From Hydractinia symbiolongicarpus (taxonomy: Eukaryota > Cnidaria > Hydrozoa > Anthoathecata > Hydractiniidae), in assembly GCF_029227915.1 (NCBI RefSeq), contig NC_079887.1, forward strand, positions 16,553,650 through 16,617,649: 64,000 nucleotides of DNA. The letters are read 5' to 3'. A program made the translations under genes and the position numbers. Shown here piece by piece: positions 20,321 to 31,800 of this stretch. Numbering within the stretch: position 1 is the stretch's first letter; each line of letters starts with the position of its first letter. Below the pieces are notes generated by a model. The model was not told the origin of the DNA, searched no databases, and saw nothing but the letters and a program-made list of their open reading frames with translations.

Positions 20321-22440
20321 AAGGCGATTTTCAAGCACTCTGCGATGAATGTGAAATGCTTCAATCACGATTGCCTAAACCAACCGAGAGAAGAAGCATA
20401 GAAGTTGTTTCGAGAAAGTTTAAAGATCTCATGCAGATTGGAAATGTAAACGGAGCGATCAAATTATTAACAAACAACATGGCTGGTGGTATTCTTCCTT
20501 TAAATGACGAAACAATTAATTTATTACGAGTTAAACATCCACCAGGCGAACAAGCGGAGGAAGACGTTATATTGCAAGGACCGTTATCAACGGTTAATCC
20601 GATTGTATATGACGTCATTTATGACACGTACGTATTGAAAGCAGCTCAAGTAAAAAAGGAGGCACCGGACCTTCTGGGATGGACGCAAATAGATGGAGAA
20701 AGCCTTTACCTTCAAAGGTTTTGCAGTGAAATAACTATAGCCAACGTTATAAAGAAGTTATGTATAGAAAATGTTGAAAAACAATCGCTTGAAGCATTTA
20801 CTGCCTGCAGACTCGTACCTCTAGACAAGAAACCTGGAGTAAGACCAATTGGTGTTGGAAAAGTCTTGCGAAGAATATGTGGCAAGGTAGTAATGGCAGT
20901 TCTTCAGAAAGACGTCCTCAAATCAAGTGCGGAAATTCAGATGTGCTCGGGTGGGAGTCTGGCAGTAAAGCGGCAATCCACGCGATGAGGGAGGTATTTG
21001 ACAGTGAAGAAACAGAGGCTATTTTACTTGTTGATGCAGCAAATGCCTTCAATAGTATCAACAGAGAAGCACTCCTGCACAACGTCAAGATTGTTTGCCC
21101 GACTATTGCATGTTATGTCATCAATTGCTATAGATTTCATGCGAGGCTTTTCATCATTGGAGGTAAAGAAGTAAGATCTGAAGAGGGTACAACGCAGGGT
21201 GATCTGCTAGGGATGGCAATATACGCAATTGCTCTGACACCCCTACTTAATCTGCTGCTTTCACTGATGACGTTACTGCAGTTGGAAAATGAAGAAACTT
21301 GAAAGTTTGATGGGATAGATTGATCCAAATTGGACCATTATACGGTTACAATCCACAACCTCACAAATCCTGGCTAATTGTAAAACCAGAACACGAACAA
21401 CTGGCGGCTTTCGACTTTTGAGGGCACGAATATCCAAATATGTACTGATGGTGAAAGACATCTTGGCGCCTCGATCGGAAGTGAGAGCTTCAGGAAGGAG
21501 TACAGTGAAAAAATGGTAACGAACTGGGTGAAGGAGATATCTGTACTTTCAGATATTGCGCTATCACAGCTACAAGCTGCTTACGCCTGTTATACAAGTG
21601 GTTATCAACACAAATTTTCATTCTTCCTCAGAACAATACCTGGGATTGAGAAGTATCTGAATCCACTTGAAGAAATCATACGACATCGATTGGTACCTGC
21701 TATTACTGGCGGACACATTGTGAATAATAATAATAATAATAATAATAAATATTTAAAGTGGCTAGCCCAGAAAATCACAAAAACCTATAGTTAGTGGATT
21801 GTTTCCACTGGGGGCCACTAAACGATGATGAACGCACACTCCTGTCTTTGCCTCCTCGATTTGGTGATTTGGGAATTATCAATCCCATTAAACGAGCGCC
21901 CACAGAGCTACGAAACTCAGAAAGCATAACTGCTTGTTTGAAGAACGTAATTCTTCGTAAAAATGTTGTTGATGAAGAAGAAGTATCGTTGACGGCACTG
22001 AAAAACAACCGGCGACAACAGAATCTGGAAAAGTTGAAAAATGTACAATCACGTATGACACCTGAAGCTGCACGATTGAACGATTAAACGAGTCAAATAT
22101 GGAGAGTGGTGTATCAAATTGGTTTACAACTATACCAATTAAAGAGCTGAACTACGATCTGAACAAGGAGCAGTTTTCTGACGCTCTATGTTTGTGATAC
22201 GATTGAATCCATCAAAATGTTTTTTCATCACGTCACATTTTCATCACGAAACATCAGGATCGCAGAAGCCACGAAGTTTATTAGAACTAAAATTTCCTTT
22301 AGTCTGCTACGATCGAAACTACTTTGCCTGAGAGGTTGCAGATCCTTCGCTTGGGACCACCGGCTGACTGATATGGAACTCAGAAATGTTGTGTCACTCA
22401 TTCGATCCTGAATAATCAAGCGTTGTTAATTCTTAAGTGA
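18980..22440 (+). pseudogene. Broken retroelement with C2H2 finger and reverse transcriptase
   Basis: The order is: a C2H2-type finger (CHKRFRTHRGVLQHLRQC, in both 839-bp copies); a conserved linker (ALKAVHVMPALLLQKPSK; IKLLTNNMAGGILPLNDETI); RT start ([20 protein letters not shown], 20805); motif [20 protein letters not shown] (21025); motif [17 protein letters not shown] (21180); motif C FTDD with following stops (21260); then a conserved C-terminal region (ERHLGASIGS, 21450; QLQAAYACYTSGYQHKFS; PPRFGDLGIINP, 21858). Frameshifts or stops lie at about 19303, 20950, 21301, 21345 and 21790. I know this RT family as abundant in cnidarian genomes; I do not assign a clade. An AAT microsatellite interrupts it at 21723-21748, and an A-run at 22543-22555 may be its tail. 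Confidence 0.7.
21723..21748 (+). repeat. (AAT)n microsatellite inside the RT pseudogene
   Basis: About eight AAT units, followed by ~60 bp that do not fit the RT frame, interrupt the reading between the ITGGHIV segment and the LNDDERTLLSLPPRFGDL segment; a small insertion. Confidence 0.8.
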
Positions 22441-22555
22441 AACCATGTTGAACTGTTAAATCGTTAATAAAGTTTTTATTTTGGTGTTGTTATAAGTTTA
22501 TTTATTTATTTGTGGCAAATATATGTAATGTTTCCAGTTGTAAAAAAAAAAAAAT

Positions 22556-22748
22556 AGTCACTTTGTTTATCATTTCTAAGCTAATTATGCAAACACTGTG
22601 TCCTCTACGATATAACCAGGTACTATTTTAAATATGGCTGCTCGAGCAACGTAAAACGTTGGAAAAGCGCGTGCATAATAGCTATATAGTTACATTCTTA
22701 TACCTACAGAAAGATCGCTCTCCGTTTTACCTTGTAAGCTATTATAGC
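22556..22748 (+). promoter_or_regulatory. Presumed SART3 promoter/5' UTR, only ~190 bp
   Basis: This short stretch lies between the A-run ending the retroelement (22555) and the SART3 start codon. It contains aaatatggctgctcg (from about 22629), which resembles a YY1-type AANATGGC core found near starts of housekeeping genes. No TATA box is evident. An in-frame ATG at 22659 would add 30 residues with no SART3 character, so it is probably untranslated. If real, the gene's promoter has been squeezed between the element and the start codon. Confidence 0.3.
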
Positions 22749-22859
22749 ATGGAAGAGAATAATGCAAATTCTGATCTTTCATCGTCGTCGTCAGATGAAG
22801 AATCGGATCACCATAAAGTAGTAGTAGTAGATGCAAAAATTCAAAAGTTAATTCTGGAG
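22749..22859 (+). CDS. SART3: SART3 exon 1 (acidic N-terminus)
   Basis: Codes for 37 residues: a Ser/Asp/Glu-rich stretch (SDLSSSSSDEESDHH) and a helix DAKIQKLILE. The acidic start is typical of SART3. The helix joins exon 2 in phase 0 to give a segment collinear, without gaps, with the vertebrate region just before the first HAT repeat. The donor is gttggt, weaker than the others. Intron 1 would be 15,615 bp. An unrelated small gene is the alternative. Confidence 0.6.
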
Positions 22860-25800
22860 GTTGGTTAATTAATATTAATTAAGGGTCGCGCAGGGGCAGC
22901 ACATTCAAGAAGAAGAAATTTTTATTTTAGTTTACAGATCTCTAGGGTTTATTTTTACAATAGGGGTAGAGATTCTGTTATAAAAAGTTATATATTTTTT
23001 GTTAAAGAATATTTCTAGCTAGCTAGCTGCACTAAAATATTTACTATCGCCATTGCTTTGTAGTTACTGGTCGCGTCATCTTAAAAATAAAAGACATGTT
23101 TTTATTTTAGTGAAAAAAAGAAATAAAAAGCAAGTTTGGTAGTTTGTCCAAAAAATTTGTTAGCTAACTATCTGATAGCTACCGTCCTAATTAGGCCACC
23201 ATAAAAAATATGTTGTGTTCGCGTCCTGAAGACCCTGCAAAAATGAGTCGTGCGGGCGGTCGGGCGTATTTTTCTCCCGGATTATCAGAGCAAGCAAATT
23301 CGTTCCCAGGGCTAAGACAGTATAGCGCCACTCAATATTGTTTGTACAGGCCATTTCTTGAATAAAACTATGCCAGAGCTACAAAAAGCACCCGTTAAAA
23401 AAATTACGAGTGCTATGGTGTGTGAAAAATCGCACTCGTAAGCAAAATTTACAAGTTCGATGTGAATATCTGCAAGTGTGATTCACTAACTTTTTTTTGT
23501 TTACCACAACGTTATATGTTATTTAAGCTGTATAGAAATGAGCTTTAAGTCTTGGAAGAAATATATGATTAAAAGAAATATAAAAGGAAAATTTTGAGAA
23601 TATTTATTTTGAAGGGCATAAAGATGAATATTCACGTCATACTCTTCTTGTGTACGAACAATTATATTTGTGGGCCACCAAGAAGGTGTTTTCTTCAGCC
23701 ACCTGGTGGTGAAAATATAAAAATACATTTCAATTATTGCACAACATCTTTTTTTCTGCTATTCAAAAAAATGTTCTGAAATTGTTTTTAATTTCTATTG
23801 CTTGCTAATGTGATGAGCTCTCTCTGAAACACAATGCTGGAGATCATTTTTCTTTTGTGTTGAATGTAATTCTAATCTATTTATATCTTTGCAATCACAT
23901 TGAGCACATTGAAATGATTTGCTTTTGGTAATAGAGCAATATAGCAGGTATCATTTTAGGTTTAATTGACATGTATTTCACAACCTAGTGCCCAGGACTT
24001 AATTATTAATTCCTGTTAAAAATATTGATGTTAAAATAAATAGATAAATAGTATAGATGATAATTTTCTTTTTTTATGTTCGCTACCTTCAAGCAACAGG
24101 TGGCCACAGAGAATATCAAAAATAAATATAAAATACAATTACAGTGCCGATCGCGAGTAAAGCTACACATCTTTGAGAGTACGAGTGCAAATAAATGCAA
24201 GTAAAATAGTTCAGAGTGAGAGTACAATGCGAGTGCGAGTAAAATAAACGAGAGTAATCTTTTTAATAACGCGAGTACGCAATAATTAAACTACCCGCGA
24301 GTAAATCTTTAAAAAAATATATCATGTTACTCGCGAGTTATATTAAAGAAAAACATAAGACATTAATTTTAATTCACCATTTAATTTTTTTTTAATTTAG
24401 TTTATAATTAAAAAATAAATTTTTAAGTTCAACTTTTGTGTCTCTTCTTTAAATGCTTTCGCTACTTTCGTTATGTGAAATCACTTCCAGCATGTTCTTT
24501 CGCAAACACAGAGTCAGAATGATATCTAATTATAGTTATGGTGATCAATTGCCACATGCAGACTTTGCTTTCTGAATATTTTTCAACAAACATTGCTTTA
24601 TAACTCAGACAACAATCTGTATAATTTTAAAATATCGCCGTAGAAACAGGACGTCACTAAGCTTGTTATCTTTTTGTTTTTGTTGGGATGTTTAAAGATC
24701 GAAGCAACAAAATAACGTGAGGGATTTTTTTTATAAAAAAAAACAGTTTAATGTTTAATGATATATTTTTTTAAAAAAATCTAAAAATAAAAAATATTTA
24801 CATCTAAAAAAATATTTACAAAAAAGTTATTAACTGAAAGAGTTTTATGACTGCAACATGCATGATTTATAATTTTTCTTTGTTCTGTTGCTACGTCGTA
24901 TAAATTCATCAATTGCACGTTGACAGTCCCTCCATGCACCCGGTGCAGCCATGTTGGTTGGATAAAACTTCCAACAAAGAGCTTTAACAATATCTTGTTT
25001 GTAGCCATCAATCGCAGGTTTTTTAACTCCTCGACAATTTCTTCCTACAAGCTCCTTGTGGTCAAATAATTTAGCCAGCAACAGATAGCTAAAGTTTTTG
25101 AAAGATGTCGCCCCTTGTCTCACTTCATTGGCTATCGGCCAGAATTCGGTCGGAATTTCTATAGTAGGAGCTGTGTCCACCTTGTATTTTTTTCTATTTA
25201 ATCTTTCATTTATTTGAAAATCGTCATCATCAATATTCGTCCTCTGCATCGCCTTTAGTGGAGACAACCCCTGGACTGAAGGTAATGCTACGTTGAAACC
25301 GTTTATTTCCGATGTATTTCCAGATGGGCATAGGTTTATGCAAGATAACGACCCCAAACACACCAGTTTGAAAGCGTCGCAAGTGATGCAGGAAAATCAA
25401 ATAAACTGGTGGAAAACCCCGCCTGAATCACCAGACATGAACCCTATAGAAAACTTTTGGCATGAAATGAAGGAAAAAATTCGAAATGATTATAAACCGC
25501 ACACGAAAGAAGAATTGGTAAATGCAATTTCGGAAATATGGTCGGCTGTGACGCCAGAAAAATGCCGAAAGTATATTTCACACTTACGCAAGGTAATTCC
25601 GAAAGTCATTGAAAGAAACGGAAAGGCATCTGGTTTTTAAAAAACTACTTTATGTAATAAAACTGAACATTCAAACTGAACGGTAAAAGTTATTTGTATA
25701 TATACTTTCATTTTAACAACTAATACATTTTTTACTATACTTTTGTTGTTGTTTGTTTTTTCTCTTTTTATCCTCAATGTTTTTGATGATATTGAAACGT

Positions 25801-28800
25801 AGTTCTGGGCACAGACTTTTTATTAATAGGCAAAAAAAAAATTAAAAAAAAACATGTAATCTCTTACTCTCAGTTTTTTTATGCCACAATAAATTTGTTT
25901 TACTTTCTAAACAACACAGTCTTTTTCACTATTTAAAATTAAAGTTTAATTTTTTTAACTTAATTTTTTTAAAGTTTACAATATAATATCTCTCGCAAGA
26001 AAAGTTTAATTTTTTTAACTTAATTTTTTTTAAAGTTTACAATTTAATATCTCTCGCAAAAAAAGTTTAATTTTTTTAACCTAATTTTTTTAAAGTTTAC
26101 AATTTATTATCTCTCGCAAAAAAAGTTTAATTTTTTTAACTTGATTTTTTTAACGTTTACAATTTAATATCTCTCGCAAAAAAATTAAATGTGTTCACGC
26201 GCGTATTACTTTGACTTTAAAAACTGTACTTATGTGAGTACACTTGCGAGTAAAAATATAATTAATCATTGAGAGTATGATTAACAAAAATGCGAGTAAT
26301 ATCATTTTAGTTGTACTCGCGTTGTACTCGGGAGTGAATTACTCGCACTCTCACTGTTTTATTTTTGTACTCTTACTCTCGAAAATGTGTAGCTTTACTC
26401 GCGATCGGCACTGTAATTAGACACACGCAACTATCTCCTTTTTATTGCCGCCATTCATTTTATTGTGCATATGTGATTGCTGTGATATAAATAGATAACA
26501 AAATTCTATAAACATTAGAAAAGATTGTTCCGTACATCGCTGTTACAGACAACCAGTGATAAATATTATGTTGTTTATTTTTATGCTCAAAAAATGCATA
26601 AAAAAACAGAATTTTTACTTTAGGTTTAATAGCCCTTTTCATCATTCTATAATATTTTAGAAAAAGAAAAAATTTACGAGTGCGATAAAAAGCACTCGTA
26701 AATTTTTTTACCAGTGTGCGGGCGAGTGCGCGTGCGATCGCACTCGTCTCAAGGAATGGCCTGTTTGTAGACCATTTTTCGGCGCCCTGTAAACTGTCAG
26801 TAGCCACCAAAGGAGTGCCCTAAAGGAATTAATTTTTACCGAAATTAATTTTTTGTCTATTTTGTTCTGGAGAAAAAAATTTTCCTTTTGAAAAATATTT
26901 CGCAAAATTTTTTCCCAGACTTTTTTCAACTTCCGACTCTGGTTTTTATTATATACCAAAAGTGAGTCGCTCGGAGGACACGAACACAACATATTTTTGG
27001 TGAAGGCCTTACCTGATTAGGCGACTATTTAGTGTTAGAATCACCCGATTGATCCTATTTTTTGATCGAAATTTTTGATATGCTGAGTCGGAAAAGCTAG
27101 AATGACATAAAATATTATAAGCTTGTTGTCACCCCACAACCATTACCTACCATTATTATTGTGCTTTGCTTTAAAATGTGAAAATGGTCCTGAGAACTAG
27201 TTGAAAACGGCGCGCGGAACCTCCATTTGAACAAGGTGCCCAAGTTATCATTAAATATCGGAGGTTTAAGGATACGGTAACCCCCTGAGACACATACTCA
27301 GTATATTTAAAATATCCCCTCTGCTATATTAACCCTAGCAAATATATATATTCTGAAAGCCAAATAAATTATCTCTAGAATGATGATAAAATATTTTCAT
27401 AAAAAAATCCAAAAAGTAGAAAAAAATTTATATACAAAAATTCACCCTTCCTGTTCATTTTGTCGAACACCCCCCTCAGTAAAGTGTTTGTTTGTTGAAA
27501 AAAATATCATTGTTACTTATTCAGCTCTAAAAAACTTTACTTTTTTAACTCAAAACAACACGTGGTTCCAAAAATATAGCATATTTTGTGTGACAATAGC
27601 TGTTTTATGACAGATTTATCTATTTTTAAGCATGATAGATCAATAACTCGATATTTCCTCACTTTCTGCGTTAAAAAAAGCAAACTTTTGTAGCCAAAGA
27701 TATAATTGTCGCAACAAACTTGTTTTCGTACAATTTCGACAAGATGGAGGGGAGTGTCCGACAAAATTTATTTCGAGAAAAAGCAAATCAAAGACCTTTG
27801 CTTTTACCTGCAAGAATCATGGTTACGCCCACTTAAACGTTATAAATAATTAATAACTCATGAATATTTTATTTCAAATTAAAGGTAAAGTGTTTTCGCA
27901 GAACTTTGGGTCTAGTTATTGTTAAACAGACAACAGGATAACATAACATAACAGGATAAAAACGAAAAAATAAAGAAAGAAATTAAGAAGGTATAGATGA
28001 TAAATAATAATATATTTGTATAGATTAAGTGTAAATGTTTCCTATGTTATATGTAGGGATGCAATTTTTTATTCGTTCTGCGTAACTCTCTTTAATTATT
28101 ATACAGATTAAATATATTTAAGGAATTTTAAACTTTGAGCACACTATTGAAAACACTAAAAGATAAAGAAGGTTTTTCTTCATTTTATCCCTCTTAACAA
28201 TAAAAATTTTTTAAAAAATATCAGGAAATTATGCCAAAGAATCAAAATTAAAAAAAATATTTTTTTTAAAAAAAATGACCGTGAAGGGGGTTACCGTATC
28301 CTTAATGGCGGTGATGGCTGGATGGTTGGAACAATTTTTCGAATTTTTGAGTTATCATTCGCTGACTCGATTTTTGGTGCTTAAATGACTTACAGTACTG
28401 GAATCATGACACCTAACATTGTGAGCGCGTATCATGCGCGAAACGAACGATCTGCGATCAATCGTGGTTGTCGCGATGGATCGTGAATAACATTAAAAAT
28501 ATTAAACAATAGATGTGTATAGCTAATCTTGTGTTTTTGTTTCTTTACATTTAAAAATTCTTTTACATCTTGTATTTTTATTAGAAATTGGATTTTAGAA
28601 ATAAGGTGACTCCAACTTAATTACTTGTTCTACGCGCGAAGTAGTTTACCATCTGTTGGTCGGCGAAATAAAAATAATTTTATCGAGAATGTATAAATGG
28701 TCGGAACAACAAAAAAATAAAAAAACAATGGAGGAGGGTGTTACGACAAGCATATTTTTCTATCTATGTTTAGCTTGTATTAGGGAATGTTAAATTAGCA

Positions 28801-31800
28801 AATGTCTGAAAACACAGTTTATATTTTTTAGTTGCGAAGGAAAAATAAAAATAATTTGTCTCACTAAAAAAAATGTAATTAGTACTCAAGGTGAAAAGAT
28901 AAAAATACTTGCATGTTAAAAAACTTGTTTTCAAAAGTTACAGTACTGTGAAAAGGTTTGTTAACATCGTGGTTCATGTTTATTTCATGTTACGCACGAA
29001 CCACGATAGCCCAAGATGCGTTTTTTTTTAACAATCGTGGACCTCACAATCATGTTTCATGGACTACACGAACAAAAATTAAATATTACATAGTGGCATC
29101 CACGATAGATAACTTCTATTGTAAAACAACAAAGACCGTATTATTTTATCAATTAAATAAAAAACCGACGGTAAAAAAATAAATTAACACTTGTTGTTTT
29201 AATTCGTTGTCATAAAGCTAGCTACATAATAGATTTTAATCGTTCGTGAATCAAAATGCGATCTAAAAAAACATTTCTATCGCCACTTTTCGTTTATAAA
29301 CTTTAAAATGTGATGTAAAAGACATTTCTATCGCCGCTTTTTGTTTATGAACTTTTTAAATGCGATCTCAAAAAACATTTCTATTGCTGCTTTTCGCTTA
29401 TAAACTTTTAAAATGCGATCTAAAAGAGCATTTCTATCGCCGCTATTCGTTTATATACTTTTAAAATGCGATCTAAAAGAGCATTTCTATCGTTGCTATT
29501 CGTCTATAAACTTTTAAAATGCGATCTAAAAAACATTTCTATCGCCGCTTTTCGTTTTTAACCTTTGAAATGCGATCTAAAAGAGCATTTCTGTCGGTGC
29601 AGACAAATTTAACTTTTCAAAAGACAAATCACATTTTGTAAAAATACGATCGCGTCCATGACGAAAAAGTATACACCAAGCAAAAACTACGAATATGCTT
29701 TTTTAACTTATGAAACCTGAAACAAACAAATTATCTTTAATGAAAGAGTTTTTTGAAAAGAAAAAAAATTAAATTATACACACGATCCTTCGTAGAGATA
29801 ATAATATTAGCGTGGTGGCCACGATAGAATGTTTGAATGTTTGTTATACATAAAGACCACGATTTTATCGTGGTTCGTGTGCACCACGCTCGTTACACGA
29901 ACACGATGTTAACAAACCTTTTCACAGTACTGTATGCAGCAAGTTTTTTTGTGTTGTTTTGAAAGCTGTACAGCAAGAATTATTCTTGTGCTGTTTCGAA
30001 AGTTATACAGAATATACCTGCGTTGTTTTGAAAGATATACAGCAGGTTATACTTAGGCTGTTTCAAAATTTATACAGCAAGTTATTATTTTCCCATTTAA
30101 AATATTAAAACACAAAATTTATTTTAATAAATAAGTGTTCTTTTAATGTTTTTTGTGCAGTCTTATAAGAAAATTAATATTTAAGTGCAAAAAAGTTTCA
30201 CGGACTATAGTTTAGTTGACAATATTTAAAGTCTTTCGCGACATTAAAATTATTTTTTATTTCATAACGGAGGAGGGTGTAACGACATGTGTGTTTAACG
30301 TTGTTTTAATTATTTTTCTATTATCATTGGAAAAGAATTAATGATATTAATTACTTTTCCTAAATGATATCGACTAAGAAATTTAAGATTTTAGCAAACA
30401 GCATAATTTTAAACATATGTTAATCATAACGAAGGAGGGTGTTACGACATTCATAATCTTTTTTTTCACGAGATGGGATAAGAAAATGTTTGTTTGTTGA
30501 TATTTTAATTATTTTTTTTATCGTGAAAGTTAGGGTCGGGCCAGCCCGTAGAACAACTAAATAAGTCTAAACAAGAAAAAAGCTTACGACAACGGAAATA
30601 TTTTTGATTTAAAAAAAAAAAAAACAATTATTCATATTTAAATGGGCTATTCTCTCATGACATCCTGATTTTTATAATGTTTAAAGATGTATCATGATGG
30701 TCGCGATATGGATCGTGAAAGTCATGATACATTGTGAAAGTCGACCCCACGATGGATCACGACCTTCATGATGCTAAAAAATTTTACTATCGCGACAGCA
30801 TCGTGAATTGTGCGTGACACACATGACACGCGATCCACGATGTTAGTTGTCCTGATTCCAGTACTGTACACCAGATATTTGTGACGTCCGCCTTATTTAA
30901 ACAAACATCTCTTGTGTTGGACTGTGTTTAGACTATAAGCCATCCCCCAAAACAACTTTGCAAATAAGTTGGTGAACAAGGTGGGTGTTTGCGTAGGGTT
31001 GAGCCAAAAAGAAACCAACATCATTTTCCGTGATTTGCGTCTTCATTCCCTGATTTGCATCCTATTTCCCTGATGTGTTTTGTCTAGGTTCATAATATAG
31101 TTTTTTTTAGTATTTAATGAATGATTACAAAGATGACAATAGATTAAAATGTCATACACCCACTGCGCAAAAATTTTCTCATGTGTGCACAAGTTTTGGT
31201 GCTATTGAAAATGGTAATTATAATAATCATGGACATAAGGCTCAGCATATTATGTCATAGCCAGCCATTGTTGTTAGTGAAAAGAGAAGTTTACCGAGAA
31301 AGGTGAAATCACAGAATTAAGACGTTCATGGAATTTGGTACTCTATATAAAAGATAAATTAACTATGATTAGTTTTTTATCTAAGCAAGGTAAAGTAATA
31401 TTGTTACAAACCTGAGTTCATTGCTTCTTTTCCCCTCTTTAAAGCACAGACTGTTTTTCTATAAACTCAATTCAAGAGCCATGATAAAACACGCAAAAGT
31501 GATAAACATTATTAATTTTCTTTTATTTCCCTCTGCTCAAATAACTTCCACAGTTTTCTTTTCTTTGCTTCTCTTCTTACCCCTTCTCTTTCTTGAGAAA
31601 AATGTTTAAAATGTCGTTCAATTTCTTATTTTATTTGCATATTTTGTGCCAAAAACCCACTTTAGCCCCAATACACAGAATCAAAACAGATACAGTTTAT
31701 CAAAAAAATATCTTCTTTGAAATACGACGTTTGACATTTCTTTCTTTTTTTTTTTTTGAAAAAAAGATTCTTTACATGTTGTTCCAGTTCTGTAAAATAA

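Larger units (their letters stand above)
24142..26413. mobile_element. Inner TA-flanked TIR element carrying a BEN exon and a Tc1 transposase fragment
   Basis: Ends are cagtgccgatcgcgagtaaa (24142) and its inverse finishing at 26413, each next to TA (24140-24141; 26414-26415), the duplication expected for Tc1/mariner/pogo elements. The inner ~180 bp of both ends is filled with variants of gcgagtac/actcgcgag, possibly transposase-binding sites. Inside are a BEN-domain exon (minus), a Tc1 transposase C-terminus (plus) and a ~60-bp repeat array. Confidence 0.7.
23186..27021. mobile_element. Outer TIR element in SART3 intron 1 (3.84 kb with the inner insertion)
   Basis: The left end cctaattaggccaccataaa (23186) continues with a tgttgtgttcg word that reappears inverted at 26980-26990; the right end reads ...cctgattagg (27012-27021). 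About 45 bp of imperfect inverted repeat lies at each end. Further in, the words 'acgagtgc' and 'aggccatt' also recur inverted (23350-23450 against 26665-26765). Without the inner element (24142-26413) it is about 1.56 kb and has no recognised transposase, so it is probably non-autonomous. Confidence 0.55.
28393..30866. mobile_element. TA-flanked TIR element, 2.47 kb, host of a nested MITE
   Basis: Left cagtactggaatcatgaca (28393) and the right end (30834-30866) are inverted copies over about 32 bp with few mismatches, each beside TA. The subterminal regions are full of words like atcgcgatggatcgtga in both orientations. No coding region was recognised. It contains the 992-bp element at 28941 and three copies of ggaggagggtgttacgaca (28729; close variants at 30269 and 30430). 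Confidence 0.65.

Noticed and set aside
22659-22748. In-frame upstream extension of SART3 exon 1
   Set aside because: The extra 30 residues lack the acidic character of SART3 N-termini and lie in the presumed 5' UTR; the ATG at 22749 is preferred.
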